From assembly GCA_937929935.1 (NCBI GenBank), contig CALFUL010000034.1:1-64000 (forward strand): a stretch of 64,000 nucleotides of DNA, read 5' to 3'. The stretch's first letter is position 1. Each line of letters opens with the position of its first letter. This DNA is from an uncultured Flavobacteriaceae bacterium (GTDB lineage: Bacteria; Bacteroidota; Bacteroidia; Flavobacteriales; Flavobacteriaceae). The position numbers and the translations under genes were made by a program. Below are positions 17,455-26,752 of this stretch, piece after piece. The notes under the pieces are model-generated. The model made no database searches. It was given only the letters and a program-made list of their open reading frames with translations, and was not told the origin of the DNA.

Positions 17455-18579
17455 TCATTCTTTTATCGCCAAACCTACCATAGAATCTGCGGTACCGTAA
17501 TATAAAAACCATTTATTTTTAAAGAAAACTAGGCCTTCAATAAAAGTAGTACCTGCTTTGTATTGGCCGCTTACTTCATGTGGCAGACTAGGGCAAATAA
17601 AGGGTGTTTCGAGGCGTTCTAATAGTTTGGTCGGGTCATTTTTATCAAATAAAGCTTGTCCGCCGCAATAGGTGCCTTCAGGGTATTTTGTTGTTGCGCC
17701 TTCTCCATTTAGATTTTTTCCGTTGTACAAAAGAAGAATTCCGTTTTCAGTATAAAGGGCGGGTGGTCCAGGTTCGGTTAGGTGGCTATCAAATTCATTA
17801 AGTGTGGGTTTCATTACGTGAAGTAAATCGCCTGTATCGTTTAATAATGGTATCCAATCTAAACCATTTTCTGATGCTGCAAGATTTACAAAAAGCTCGC
17901 CCCAATACATCAAGTATTTTCCGTTTATTTTTTTTGCTTTCAATCTTCCATCAACCAATTCTGTAATTACGGATCCTGATTTACTCCAGATGTCTAAATA
18001 CTTTCCGCCATGCGCATGTTGAAATACGGGTCCGTTTTTTTTCCATTTTTTGAGGTCTTTTGAAGAGGCACTAGAAAGTCGTGCAACATCTTTATTCCAA
18101 CTTGTATACAACATAATGTAGGTGCCATCAGGAGTTTCAACAATGCGTGGGTCCTCAACTCCACCCGGATAATCCCATTGTTGAAACTCATCTGTTGTAG
18201 GATAAAAAACGGGTTCAGGATGTTTAGTGAAATGTATTCCGTCAGTACTATGTGCGAGTCCAATACGCGAAGTTCTTTCTCCTAAAATGGCCTTCGGATT
18301 ATCTTCGGCACGAAATAACATAAAAACAGTATCGTTGCGTACTATGGCACCCGGATTGAAAACATCAGCCTTTTGCCAACGCACTTCTTTGTTTATTATG
18401 GGGTCTTTAAAAACATAGCTAGAATCAGCAGTCATTATCGGATTAATGTCGGTCTTTTCAAAACCAAGCATCCACGGATCATTCGATGATTTATCAGTAA
18501 CTGCAACTTTGGTTTTTTTGTTTTTGCATCCCCAAAGAAATGAAATGAAAATAAGTAGAAATAATGTTTGAAGTTTCAT
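17455..18579 (-). CDS. GH130 family glycosidase/phosphorylase lipoprotein
   Basis: The start at 18579 gives a clean lipoprotein signal (MKLQTLFLLIFISFLWGC). An in-frame ATG at 18657 would add 26 charged residues before it and is less likely. Five-bladed propeller motifs of GH130 are present: FNPGAIVRNDTVFMLFRAED, GGVEDPRIVETPDG, LTEPGPPALY and a final YYGTADS. GH130 enzymes act on beta-mannosides either as phosphorylases or, in some subgroups, as hydrolases. A lipoprotein signal argues for an extracytoplasmic hydrolase (inference). GH130 usually has about 320-400 residues, so the length fits. Confidence 0.8.
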   Translation of the reverse strand: MKLQTLFLLIFISFLWGCKNKKTKVAVTDKSSNDPWMLGFEKTDINPIMTADSSYVFKDPIINKEVRWQKADVFNPGAIVRNDTVFMLFRAEDNPKAILGERTSRIGLAHSTDGIHFTKHPEPVFYPTTDEFQQWDYPGGVEDPRIVETPDGTYIMLYTSWNKDVARLSSASSKDLKKWKKNGPVFQHAHGGKYLDIWSKSGSVITELVDGRLKAKKINGKYLMYWGELFVNLAASENGLDWIPLLNDTGDLLHVMKPTLNEFDSHLTEPGPPALYTENGILLLYNGKNLNGEGATTKYPEGTYCGGQALFDKNDPTKLLERLETPFICPSLPHEVSGQYKAGTTFIEGLVFFKNKWFLYYGTADSMVGLAIKE

Positions 18580-18689
18580 GAAGGGTTGAGATATTTGTTT
18601 GAAGGTACATATTCTTCTACTTAATTCAGTATTCATCCTTTTGGAAAAAATATTCATATCTTCAGGCTTGTAAATACGTATACGTTTTA

Positions 18690-19436
18690 ATGCACAAACA
18701 AAACTTGATTAGGGGTACATCCCCATTGTTTATTATACTTTTTTGCCTCCTGATTAGTTCTTGCAAAGACAAACCTTCATCTGATGCAGAAAATAAAGCC
18801 GCAATAGAAGAGGCAACAGAGGCTTTAGAAACTATTCTTGTGAAAAAAGAAAGTCCTGAAAAGACCTTCAGGTCTTTGAAAGGTTTGGCTGATTCAACCT
18901 TTGTTCGACTCGCAGATTTTAGTGATGGTTTTGCCTATGATATGCGCTATGCCACTACCAATAACTTTCTGAAAGAACAGGTATATGAGTGTGGCGAATG
19001 CTATACACGAGTAAAAACTGTAAAAGCACTTTTAGCAGCGAATAAAGCATTTAAAGAAAAAGGCGCTAAAATAAAATTTTACGATTGTTATCGACCCAAT
19101 TCAGTTCAGTATAAAATGTGGAAGATTGTACCAAACCCACAATACGTTGCTAACCCTAAAAAAGGCTCAATTCATAATAAGGGAGGCGCCGTTGATATTA
19201 CCTTGGTTACTTTAGATGGGGAGGAGCTTGATATGGGTACCGATTTTGATTTCTTTGGAAAAAGAGCATATCATGATAATTTAGATTTGCCCAAAGAGAT
19301 TCTTGTTAACCGAATGCTTTTAAAAGAAACTATGAAGAAACATGGCTTTTGGTCTACTAGAACTGAGTGGTGGCATTACAATTTGCAGGGCGCACACAAA
19401 GACCCAATTGCTAATTTTAATTGGGATTGCGAATAA
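18690..19436 (+). CDS. VanX-like D-Ala-D-Ala dipeptidase (M15D) lipoprotein
   Basis: The 248-residue lipoprotein (lipobox ISSC at ~25-28) has a VanX/DdpX-type zinc peptidase domain. The expected ligands are His162 and Asp169 in SIHNKGGAVDIT and His229 in EWWHYN, with catalytic Glu226. YDMRYATTNNFL and YDCYRPNSVQ are also family blocks. It probably cleaves D-Ala-D-Ala released during peptidoglycan turnover; antibiotic resistance is not implied, since vanH and vanA homologues are absent. It may be co-transcribed with the esterase gene 12 nt downstream. Confidence 0.85.
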   Translation: MHKQNLIRGTSPLFIILFCLLISSCKDKPSSDAENKAAIEEATEALETILVKKESPEKTFRSLKGLADSTFVRLADFSDGFAYDMRYATTNNFLKEQVYECGECYTRVKTVKALLAANKAFKEKGAKIKFYDCYRPNSVQYKMWKIVPNPQYVANPKKGSIHNKGGAVDITLVTLDGEELDMGTDFDFFGKRAYHDNLDLPKEILVNRMLLKETMKKHGFWSTRTEWWHYNLQGAHKDPIANFNWDCE

Positions 19437-19448
19437 AAAACAGAATTC

Positions 19449-20366
19449 ATGAAGAAGCTAGTATTCATACTATCAGTCATTTGTATGCAAAACCTAGAGG
19501 CACAAGAGGGCATTTATCCTTTATGGCCAGAAGGCAGTATTTCTAATCAAGCAAGCAGTAATCAGGAAGAAATAAGAGAACAAAAACAAATTCTTAGGGT
19601 CTCTAATATTCAGGTGCCTACAATTGAAGTTTTTCTACCCGCAAAACAGAATGCCAACGGTCAGGCTGTTTTAATTTTTCCGGGTGGGGGTTATGAAATG
19701 CTTGCCTATGATTGGGAAGGCACTGATATTGCTAAATTCTTAAATGGAAAAGGAATAGCTGGCATTGTGGTAAAATATCGTTTACCTACGGGCGATACAT
19801 TTGGTGCAGTCAAGCATAACGTTCCACTAATTGATGCTCAAAGAGCTATGCGGTTGGTTAGAAGTATGGCACCAAAGTTTAATATTAGACCAGATAAAAT
19901 TGGAGTACTAGGCTTTTCAGCTGGAGGTCATTTAGCTTCAACCTTAGGTACGCAATATAATCGTGTAGTATATGAGCCAAAAGATGGCATAGATAAATTA
20001 ACGGCGAAGCCTGATTTTATGGCCTTGGCATACCCCGTCATTGTTTTTGGGCAAGAGAAGACCCATCAAGGTTCTCAGGATAATCTTATTGGTAAAAATG
20101 CCAACGAAGATTTGATAAATCAATATTCAATTGAAAAGCAGGTTACCAAAGAAACACCACCAACTTTTTTGGTGCATGCTTCAGATGATTTAGCGGTACC
20201 CGTTGAGAATAGTTTGGCTTTGTATAAGGCTTTAAAGGATAATAAAGTTTTAGCTACCATGCATTTGTACCCTAATGGGGGACATGGTTTTTCGTTAGCT
20301 AGAAAAAATAAACTTTTAAGAAGCTGGACCGAACGTTTATTCGAATGGTTAGAAACGGTACAATAA
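19449..20366 (+). CDS. Secreted alpha/beta-hydrolase, acetyl esterase-like
   Basis: The 305-residue protein has a signal peptide (MKKLVFILSVICMQNLEAQ). The alpha/beta-hydrolase fold is shown by PGGGY (oxyanion hole region), GFSAGG with nucleophile Ser157, acid Asp246 or Asp247 in HASDDLAVP, and His279 in GGHGFS. The set resembles BD-FAE/xylan-esterase-type enzymes that remove acetyl groups from polysaccharides. The neighbouring glycosidases are consistent with carbohydrate deacetylation, but the substrate is unproven. Confidence 0.8.
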   Translation: MKKLVFILSVICMQNLEAQEGIYPLWPEGSISNQASSNQEEIREQKQILRVSNIQVPTIEVFLPAKQNANGQAVLIFPGGGYEMLAYDWEGTDIAKFLNGKGIAGIVVKYRLPTGDTFGAVKHNVPLIDAQRAMRLVRSMAPKFNIRPDKIGVLGFSAGGHLASTLGTQYNRVVYEPKDGIDKLTAKPDFMALAYPVIVFGQEKTHQGSQDNLIGKNANEDLINQYSIEKQVTKETPPTFLVHASDDLAVPVENSLALYKALKDNKVLATMHLYPNGGHGFSLARKNKLLRSWTERLFEWLETVQ

Positions 20367-20368
20367 TT

Positions 20369-21082
20369 CTATTTATTTTGTTTCCAATCTTCAAATTCTG
20401 AAATAAGTTTTGCATCTGTTAGCGGGTAAAGTCCAATAATTGTCTGACCTAACAGAATTTTTTCAAAAACAAATTCTTCAAATAGCGTCATTTGTAAACA
20501 CTCATCGGCTACTTCATCTGCTATATTTGCAGGAATTACCATGATACCATCATCATCGCCAACAATCACATCACCCGGAAAAACAGCAACATCTCCGCAT
20601 CCAATAGGTTCGTTTATGGCTATAGCTTGATGTAAAGTCAAATTAGTAGGTGCAGAAGGCCTATTGTGGTATGAAGGAAAATCTAAATCTGCAATTTCCG
20701 CCGAATCACGAAAACCACCATCAGTAACCAAACCAGCAACTCCTCTTTTCATAAGTCTGGTTGCCAAAATTGAGCCAGCAGAAGCCGCACGAGCATCTTT
20801 TCTACTATCGATAACTAAAACTGACCCTTCAGGGCATTCTTCAACAGCAACTCTTTGTAAGTGCTTTGGGTCTTTAAAAACCGTAATCGGATTCAAATCT
20901 TCACGAGCGGGAATATAGCGTAGGGTATACGCTTCACCTACCATTATAGGTTTACCCAATTTCAAAGGTTTTACATTTTGAATAAATTGGTTCTTCAATC
21001 CTTTTTTAAAAAGACAGGTAGCAATAGTTGCGGTACTTACTTTCTTTAGTCTTTCTATGGTTGCTTTTGCCACTTTAGTCAT
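20369..21082 (-). CDS. RraA-like / HMG-aldolase family protein
   Basis: The 237-residue cytoplasmic protein has family blocks GSVLVIDSRKDARAASAGSI, GVAGLVTDGGFRD and IVGDDDGIMVIPA. The GGFRD Arg-Asp pair is the metal and substrate site of the 4-hydroxy-4-methyl-2-oxoglutarate aldolase/oxaloacetate decarboxylase fold. Bacteria use this fold both for aldol cleavage of oxoacids and, as RraA, for RNase E inhibition. Next to a sugar-phosphate isomerase-like gene (16-nt gap, same strand) an enzymatic role is more likely. Its stop lies 2 nt from the convergent esterase stop. Confidence 0.75.
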   Translation of the reverse strand: MTKVAKATIERLKKVSTATIATCLFKKGLKNQFIQNVKPLKLGKPIMVGEAYTLRYIPAREDLNPITVFKDPKHLQRVAVEECPEGSVLVIDSRKDARAASAGSILATRLMKRGVAGLVTDGGFRDSAEIADLDFPSYHNRPSAPTNLTLHQAIAINEPIGCGDVAVFPGDVIVGDDDGIMVIPANIADEVADECLQMTLFEEFVFEKILLGQTIIGLYPLTDAKLISEFEDWKQNK

Positions 21083-21098
21083 ATTTTTATTGTTTAAT

Positions 21099-22067
21099 TT
21101 ATTCAGCTTGTTGCCAAGTTTCTTTCAGAAAGGTCAAGTCTTTCTTCATACGTTTAAACACTTCCTTTTTATCAATAGTTAGTTTTGTCGCACCATGTTC
21201 TGCGCCACCTAAATCATATTCTAAATGCAAGGAAACCGGCACGTTTATGTTGTACTTTTTAAGCAAAGAAAAGTAGCGTTTAAAATCTACCATACCTTCT
21301 CCTAAAGGTGTATTTACAGGTTTCCATTTCCCATTTACTTGTTCCCATTTGAAATCTTTGATGACTATAGATTTAATGTAGGGTTTAATAAGGCGAAGCC
21401 CAAGCTCCCAACTACTACCTCCTTCAACTACAGCATGTCTAATATCGTATTGGCATCCCAAAAATTCGTTGTTTGTTGCCGATAGAATTGGTGGTAAATC
21501 CCAAATAGGTGCCCCAACGTGATTACCTGCATGGTTTTGATAGCAGCCAATTAATCCAAATGATTTGTTTGCTTCTTCTAAAGCTTTGGCTTGTTGACTA
21601 AAAAAAGCTTGACTTTCTGAAATGGTTTTATTTTCATCGTAATTTAACCATCCTGTTCGGTAATGTGAAAAACCAAGTTTGCTAGCCGTTGCTAAAACCT
21701 TTTTATGTAAATCGTCGTTGATATCCCAAACATTGGTGGTCATCATTTTTGGTTTCAGTCCGTGCTTCTTCATGGCAGCTACAGCTTTAGATAAATCTCC
21801 TTCAACCTTGTTGGGTAATACATGACCCTTAGGGCGCACCGTCAAATCTAGGCCATCAAAACCCATTTCAGCAGCGACCTCTGACATTGCGTTGTAATCA
21901 AGAAATTGTAAATGTTTTGAAAATAAGTGAACCTTAATTGAATCGTTTCGTATTTGATTTGAATTTAGTATCACATTTTGAAAACCCATTAAAGGAATAC
22001 TGCCTGCGAGTAAAGCAGACATTTTTGTGAAATTTCTTCGAGATATTTCTTTTTTTAAATCTTTCAT
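21099..22067 (-). CDS. Xylose isomerase-like TIM-barrel protein with Tat signal
   Basis: The 322-residue protein begins with a twin-arginine signal (SRRNFTKMSALLAGSIPLMG), so it is exported folded. The rest is an AP-endonuclease 2/xylose isomerase-like TIM barrel of the sugar phosphate isomerase/epimerase group (MGFDGLDLTVRPKGHVLP, HAGNHVGAPIWD, QYDIRHAVVEGGSSW, VSLHLEYD). Members act as isomerases, epimerases or dehydratases of sugars; the substrate here is unknown. It is probably the first gene of a two-gene operon with the RraA-like gene. It is divergent from the PL6 gene, so their promoters share 126 bp. Confidence 0.8.
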   Translation of the reverse strand: MKDLKKEISRRNFTKMSALLAGSIPLMGFQNVILNSNQIRNDSIKVHLFSKHLQFLDYNAMSEVAAEMGFDGLDLTVRPKGHVLPNKVEGDLSKAVAAMKKHGLKPKMMTTNVWDINDDLHKKVLATASKLGFSHYRTGWLNYDENKTISESQAFFSQQAKALEEANKSFGLIGCYQNHAGNHVGAPIWDLPPILSATNNEFLGCQYDIRHAVVEGGSSWELGLRLIKPYIKSIVIKDFKWEQVNGKWKPVNTPLGEGMVDFKRYFSLLKKYNINVPVSLHLEYDLGGAEHGATKLTIDKKEVFKRMKKDLTFLKETWQQAE

Positions 22068-22112
22068 ATCAAAAAGTAACTAAATTTTCATGATAGAAAT
22101 AAGGTTAAAAAC

Positions 22113-22142
22113 TTGTGAGTCTTACAAATATATGTATTTTTG
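22113..22142 (+). promoter_or_regulatory. Promoter of the alginate lyase gene cluster (PL6)
   Basis: TTG at 22113-22115 is followed by exactly 19 nt and then TATTTTTG at 22135-22142 (TAnnTTTG). The last bases of the -7 box form the first half of the operator array. Confidence 0.65.
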
Positions 22143-22163
22143 GTAAACCAAACTGGTTAACCA
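22141..22163 (+). promoter_or_regulatory. Alginate-regulon operator array, two units
   Basis: TGGTAAACCA (22141) and TGGTTAACCA (22154) start 13 bp apart. The same unit at the same spacing precedes both SusC genes. The sequence fits the TGGT-Nx-ACCA half-sites bound by FadR-type GntR proteins; one is encoded at 42902. Alginate operons of Zobellia are known to be controlled by a GntR repressor (AusR). Confidence 0.75.
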
Positions 22164-22193
22164 ATTGCAGAGAAAGAATATATCTTTTAAAAA

Positions 22194-24515
22194 ATGAAGA
22201 ACTCCTTAATTACACTTGCTGTACTTTTTTTAATGTTGTCTTGTGGTCAAAAATCAAATTTGAATGTTGTCAAGGTAACTAACTTTGCAGAGCTCACTAC
22301 GGCCATAGACATTGCTAAAGCTGGAGATAATATTGTTTTAGCAAATGGAATATGGAAAGATGTTCAAATTAAATTTAGAGGAAAAGGAACAAAAGATAAT
22401 CCTATCACACTTAAAGCAGAAACTGCTGGTCAAGTCACTATAGAAGGAGAATCATATATAAAATTTGGAGGCGAATATTTAGTGGTAGAAGGCTTGCATT
22501 TTAAAAACGGCTATTCACCATCGAACGCAGTTATCGATTTTAAAATTGGCCACAAAGATGCACCTGATGAAATATCAAATAACTGTAAAGTAACCAATTG
22601 TGTCATCGTAGATTTTAATAAGCCTAAACGTGATGATAGTGATTTATGGGTACAGTTTTGGGGAAGGCATAATGAGTTGAGTAATTCATACATCGCAGGA
22701 AAAACCAATAGAGGTCCAACTGTTCGCGTTAGTATTGCGGGCATTGAAAGCATCAATAATTACCATCAAATCATCAACAATCATTTTGGGCCAAGACCTG
22801 TAAAAGGTGGACCAAGCGGAGAAACACTTCAATTAGGTGATAGTTATACCTCTATGAGCCCGAGTCATACCATGGTGGCAAATAATTTATTTGAAGAATG
22901 TAATGGCGAAGTAGAAGTGATTTCAAGTAAAACCAATTTCAATGTCTTTAAAAACAATGTGTTTTATAAAAGTGAAGGTTCTTTGGTTACAAGACATGGT
23001 AATTATGTAACGGTAGACGGAAATTATTTTATTGGAGATGGCGTCAACGAAAACTATGGTGGCATTAGAATAATTAATACAGGTCATTGGGTAGTCAATA
23101 ACTATTTCTATGGTCTAAAAGGGAAGAGTTTTAGAAGTCCGTTGGCAGTTATGAATGGTATTCCAAAATCACCATTAAACCGTTACAATCAAGTAACAGA
23201 TGTTGTTGTAGCTTATAATACCTATGTGAACTGTGCCTCACCTTGGCAATTCGGAGTAGGGCAAAATTTAGCCCAATCAGATGTATTGCCAAAATCTGAA
23301 ATACGTTCGGCAAGAGCGATTAGAACTACCGTAGCAAATAATATTGTTTACAATGAAAAAGGGCTTGAAGCCATTGTTGTTGAAAATGATAAAGCAGACG
23401 GCGTAACATTCAAAAACAATATCATTAACAATCAAGGTGTTGCTTTTAAAGGTTTTGATGGTGGTATTACCGAAACTGTTCTAGATTTGAAACCATTGAC
23501 TGACAACATTTATATTCCGACAGGAATTCCTGATGATTTTGAAGCTTTTGATGGCTTTGATTTTAATACCATTAAAACTGATTTATTAGGTGTTTCAAGA
23601 AAAGATGATAAGAGTATTGGTGCCATCATGGGCAAGGATGTGTACAAACCAAATATACTAGACAAATCGAAATATGGAGCTTCTTGGTTCTCTAATGAAG
23701 TCGAAGTTAGCCAACCAGTAACGCATACCGTAACTAAAGTTGAAGAGTTGCAAACAAAAATTAATGAAGCAAATACGGGTGATATTATTGCTTTATCGGA
23801 AGGCACATATACTGTAAATGAATCTCTAGTACTAAATAAAACACTTACAATTCAATCTGAAGGAAAAGCGCAGGTGGTTTATGCTGGAGCTGCTGATACG
23901 CCTTTATTTTCATTACAACCGTATGGGAAGCTAACGGTAGATAATATCATTTTAAAAGGAAACAATTTAAACTATGCCTTCGCAAGTTTAAAAGAAAACA
24001 TGTCTAACCATTTTGGGTTAACCGTTTCAAATGCTAATATCAGCAATTTCAATTATGTGTTAAAGGCGTATAAAGAATCATTTGCTGAACGAGTTACGTT
24101 TGAAAACACCTCGATTTCTAATTGTGAAAACGGCATAGAATTATCTGAGGAAACTAACGATAAAGGCGATTATAACACCGAATATTTAACCATTAGCAAG
24201 TGTAGTTTCGACAACGTTAAACAAAACGTTGTCGATTACCACAGAGGTGGTTATGATGAGTCTACCATTGGTGGAAACCTTTTGGTAACAAACAGCACAT
24301 TTACAAATTGTGGTACCAAAGAGCGAAACAAAAGACTGCTAAATCATAATGGTATTGTGAATGTGAATATTACTAAAAACACATTTAAAAACAATACCGT
24401 ACAATTTGTATCCATTTTATGGGGAGCAAAAAATAATGTGGAGTCTGAAAATGTATTAAGCAATTCTGGACAACTAAAAACAGAAGAAAATTTAGTGATG
24501 AAATTGATGTATTAG
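22194..24515 (+). CDS. PL6 family alginate lyase lipoprotein
   Basis: The 773-residue lipoprotein (lipobox MLSC at ~17-20) is built as two parallel beta-helices, as in large two-domain PL6 enzymes. PL6 blocks include ITLKAETAGQVTIEGESYIK, GPTVRVSIAGIESINNYHQI and GETLQLGDS. The catalytic Lys and Arg pair lies in VEVISSKTN (~246) and GSLVTRHGNY (~266). PL6 enzymes cut alginate, often poly-guluronate-containing blocks, by beta-elimination in a calcium-dependent reaction. The second helix starts at ~510 (VTKVEELQTKINEANTGDII). It is the first gene of the lyase run, with promoter and operators directly upstream. Confidence 0.9.
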   Translation: MKNSLITLAVLFLMLSCGQKSNLNVVKVTNFAELTTAIDIAKAGDNIVLANGIWKDVQIKFRGKGTKDNPITLKAETAGQVTIEGESYIKFGGEYLVVEGLHFKNGYSPSNAVIDFKIGHKDAPDEISNNCKVTNCVIVDFNKPKRDDSDLWVQFWGRHNELSNSYIAGKTNRGPTVRVSIAGIESINNYHQIINNHFGPRPVKGGPSGETLQLGDSYTSMSPSHTMVANNLFEECNGEVEVISSKTNFNVFKNNVFYKSEGSLVTRHGNYVTVDGNYFIGDGVNENYGGIRIINTGHWVVNNYFYGLKGKSFRSPLAVMNGIPKSPLNRYNQVTDVVVAYNTYVNCASPWQFGVGQNLAQSDVLPKSEIRSARAIRTTVANNIVYNEKGLEAIVVENDKADGVTFKNNIINNQGVAFKGFDGGITETVLDLKPLTDNIYIPTGIPDDFEAFDGFDFNTIKTDLLGVSRKDDKSIGAIMGKDVYKPNILDKSKYGASWFSNEVEVSQPVTHTVTKVEELQTKINEANTGDIIALSEGTYTVNESLVLNKTLTIQSEGKAQVVYAGAADTPLFSLQPYGKLTVDNIILKGNNLNYAFASLKENMSNHFGLTVSNANISNFNYVLKAYKESFAERVTFENTSISNCENGIELSEETNDKGDYNTEYLTISKCSFDNVKQNVVDYHRGGYDESTIGGNLLVTNSTFTNCGTKERNKRLLNHNGIVNVNITKNTFKNNTVQFVSILWGAKNNVESENVLSNSGQLKTEENLVMKLMY

Positions 24516-24516
24516 G

Positions 24517-24539
24517 CCCCTTTTAATTCCTCAAAGGGG
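24517..24539 (+). other. Intercistronic hairpin between PL6 and PL7
   Basis: A perfect CCCCTTT/AAAGGGG stem with a 9-nt loop lies 2 nt after the PL6 stop and lacks a T run. It looks like an mRNA-processing or stability element rather than a full terminator. Confidence 0.5.
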
Positions 24540-24641
24540 AAAATTAGCTAGTTTGTGGGAAATAACTACGTATTAAAGACTCTGTAAAACTAAGCGATTT
24601 TATTCGTGCAAATTCGTGTCTAAACTAATCAAACAAAAAAA

Positions 24642-25661
24642 ATGAAAAAATCAGTATTTGCTTTAGTTATACTTTTAGCTCTAGTTGCTTGTAAAAACAA
24701 TACTAAGGTTACCACAGATACAACTGAGAAAAATAAAGCTGAAGCAACATACCCAAGCGATGTGATTCCGTTTATGGATGAATGGAAAATTCTGTTGGGA
24801 GATGGTACCCATACAGATTCATTGGTGGGTTACGCAAAAGATGATTTCTTTTATGTTGCAAATGATGGTACTACGGATTGGGTGGTTTATAAAACTCCGA
24901 ATTCTGGCATTACTTCGCGAACATCAAGCAACACAAGAACAGAATTAGGGCAAAAAGCACATTGGATTCCGGAAACAGGAGGCAAATTAACGGGGACCTT
25001 AAAAGTACAACATGTGTCAACTACAGGAGATGCAACAGCAGCTTCTTCATACGCTGTAGTTATTGGCCAGATTCATAGTGATGAGGGCCATGAGAACGAA
25101 CCTTTAAAAATCTATTACAAGAAATTTCCGGGACACACCAAAGGGTCTGTTTTTTGGAATTATGAAATTAATACCGAAGGAGATAATATTGGAAGATTTG
25201 ATTATTCAACCGCGGTTTGGGGTTATGATTTTTCAGATGTTGGTGCAAGTGCTGATGTGTATCCAAAAGAACCAGCAGATGGAATTGCCTTAGGGGAAGA
25301 GTTTAGCTATGAAGTCAATGTTTTTCAAGGTGTAATGTATCTCACTTTTACAAGCGAAGGTCATGAGACTGTGAAATTTACAAAGAGCTTGGTAAAATCT
25401 AAATTTGCAACCAGAGAAGACATTCCAGAACAAGTAATAAAAGTATATGCCAATAGAGAAAAAGGGGGTGGGGTAGAACGAGATATCGCTTATGCGGGAG
25501 AAAAAAACTATTTCAAACAAGGCTGTTACAATCAAGCTAATGGGAAGTCTACAAAATCAGAAACCTATGATGGTGATATTGCAAAACAATATGCAAATGG
25601 AAGCTATGCTGAGGTATGGTTTAAAGATGCAACCGTTGGAGCTGGAACAAGTCCTAACTAA
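24642..25661 (+). CDS. PL7 family alginate lyase lipoprotein, copy 1
   Basis: The 339-residue lipoprotein (lipobox LVAC) has a single PL7 beta-jelly-roll. The three diagnostic PL7 regions are present: SSNTRTELGQ (~97-106, substrate-binding Arg and Glu), VIGQIHSD (~141-148, Gln and catalytic His) and YFKQGCYNQ (~287-295, catalytic Tyr). The Ile in QIH is usually linked to activity on polyG or mixed blocks. Surface anchoring suggests initial depolymerisation. It is a tandem paralogue of the next gene. Confidence 0.9.
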   Translation: MKKSVFALVILLALVACKNNTKVTTDTTEKNKAEATYPSDVIPFMDEWKILLGDGTHTDSLVGYAKDDFFYVANDGTTDWVVYKTPNSGITSRTSSNTRTELGQKAHWIPETGGKLTGTLKVQHVSTTGDATAASSYAVVIGQIHSDEGHENEPLKIYYKKFPGHTKGSVFWNYEINTEGDNIGRFDYSTAVWGYDFSDVGASADVYPKEPADGIALGEEFSYEVNVFQGVMYLTFTSEGHETVKFTKSLVKSKFATREDIPEQVIKVYANREKGGGVERDIAYAGEKNYFKQGCYNQANGKSTKSETYDGDIAKQYANGSYAEVWFKDATVGAGTSPN

Positions 25662-25681
25662 TTTTTCTAAAAGAAGAAAAA

Positions 25682-26752
25682 ATGAAAACCACATTTATTA
25701 AATCTTTAGTTCTACTTGTTATAATTGCCAGTTGCAAAGAGAAAACAAAGCAAGTTAAAAAAGAAACCGTTGAGGCGGTTACATACGCGAGTGATGTGAT
25801 TCCGTTTTTTGACCATTGGAAATTGATACTAGGCGATGGTTCCAATGCGGGTAAGGCAATTGACTATGAGAACAAAAATTTCTTTTACACCGTAAAAGAT
25901 GACAATAAGGATTGGGTGGTGTTTAAGGCTCCAAATAGTGGAGATACCCACGGTACTTCAAATAATACGAGAACCGAATTAGCACAACTTAAAAAATGGT
26001 ATCCAAAAACGGCCAATGATAAATTGTCCGCTACGCTAAAAGTGATGAATGTATCCGCCACGGGCGATGCTCGCGTGGCAGCTTCGTATTCGGTAGTGGT
26101 TGGTCAAATTCATAGTGCAGACGGACACGAAAACGAACCGCTCAAAATTTTTTACAAGAAATTCCCGGGGCATGAAAAAGGCTCCGTCTTTTGGCATTAT
26201 GAAATTAATACCGCAGGAGATGATAATGCTGGCCGATGGGATTTTTCTAATGCCGTTTGGGGTCATGATTTTTCAGTTGTTGGGGCTGATGCAGATACTT
26301 ATCCTGAAGAACCTAAAGACGGTATAGCCTTAGGAGAAGAATTTAGCTATGAAATTGAAGTGAAAGAAGGTATGATGAGTTTAAAATTTTCTAGTGAAGG
26401 TCATGAAACCAAAACCTTTACCAAGAACCTAATAGAATCAGAATATACCACTGCCAGCCATATACCCGAGCAAACTCAAAAGCTATTTGTTCCCATAGGT
26501 CAAGATGGGGTAGAGCGCGCTAGTGCCTATTCGGGAGAAGGTTTGTTCTTTAAATTCGGTTCTTATAATCAAACCAACGGAAAATCGCCAGAGGTAAATA
26601 AAAATTGGTGTTCTGGAGCAGAAACGCATGATGGGGATATTCAAAAACAGTATGCAGATGGAAATTACGCTGAGGTTTGGTTCAAAACAGGAAGTATTGT
26701 TATAAGCGATAGTGCAGTGTCTAATAAAGGATATTTCGTAAAAAATGATTAA
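25682..26752 (+). CDS. PL7 family alginate lyase lipoprotein, copy 2
   Basis: The 356-residue lipoprotein (lipobox IASC) has the same architecture as the preceding lyase: SNNTRTELAQ, VVGQIHSADGHENEPLKIFY and FFKFGSYNQTNGK. The two differ most near the C-terminus, where this copy has an added NKNWCSGAETHDG segment and an extra ~15-residue tail. Tandem duplication with divergence probably gives different endo/exo or block preferences. The stop overlaps the start of the PL17 gene by 8 nt, so translation may be coupled. Confidence 0.9.
   Translation: MKTTFIKSLVLLVIIASCKEKTKQVKKETVEAVTYASDVIPFFDHWKLILGDGSNAGKAIDYENKNFFYTVKDDNKDWVVFKAPNSGDTHGTSNNTRTELAQLKKWYPKTANDKLSATLKVMNVSATGDARVAASYSVVVGQIHSADGHENEPLKIFYKKFPGHEKGSVFWHYEINTAGDDNAGRWDFSNAVWGHDFSVVGADADTYPEEPKDGIALGEEFSYEIEVKEGMMSLKFSSEGHETKTFTKNLIESEYTTASHIPEQTQKLFVPIGQDGVERASAYSGEGLFFKFGSYNQTNGKSPEVNKNWCSGAETHDGDIQKQYADGNYAEVWFKTGSIVISDSAVSNKGYFVKND

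Noticed and set aside
18580-18657. N-terminal extension of the GH130 protein from ATG 18657
   Set aside because: It would put 26 charged residues in front of a clear lipoprotein signal peptide; the start at 18579 fits export better.
18690-19436. Vancomycin resistance gene
   Set aside because: The dipeptidase is VanX-like, but no vanH or vanA homologue is present; such enzymes are common in peptidoglycan recycling.
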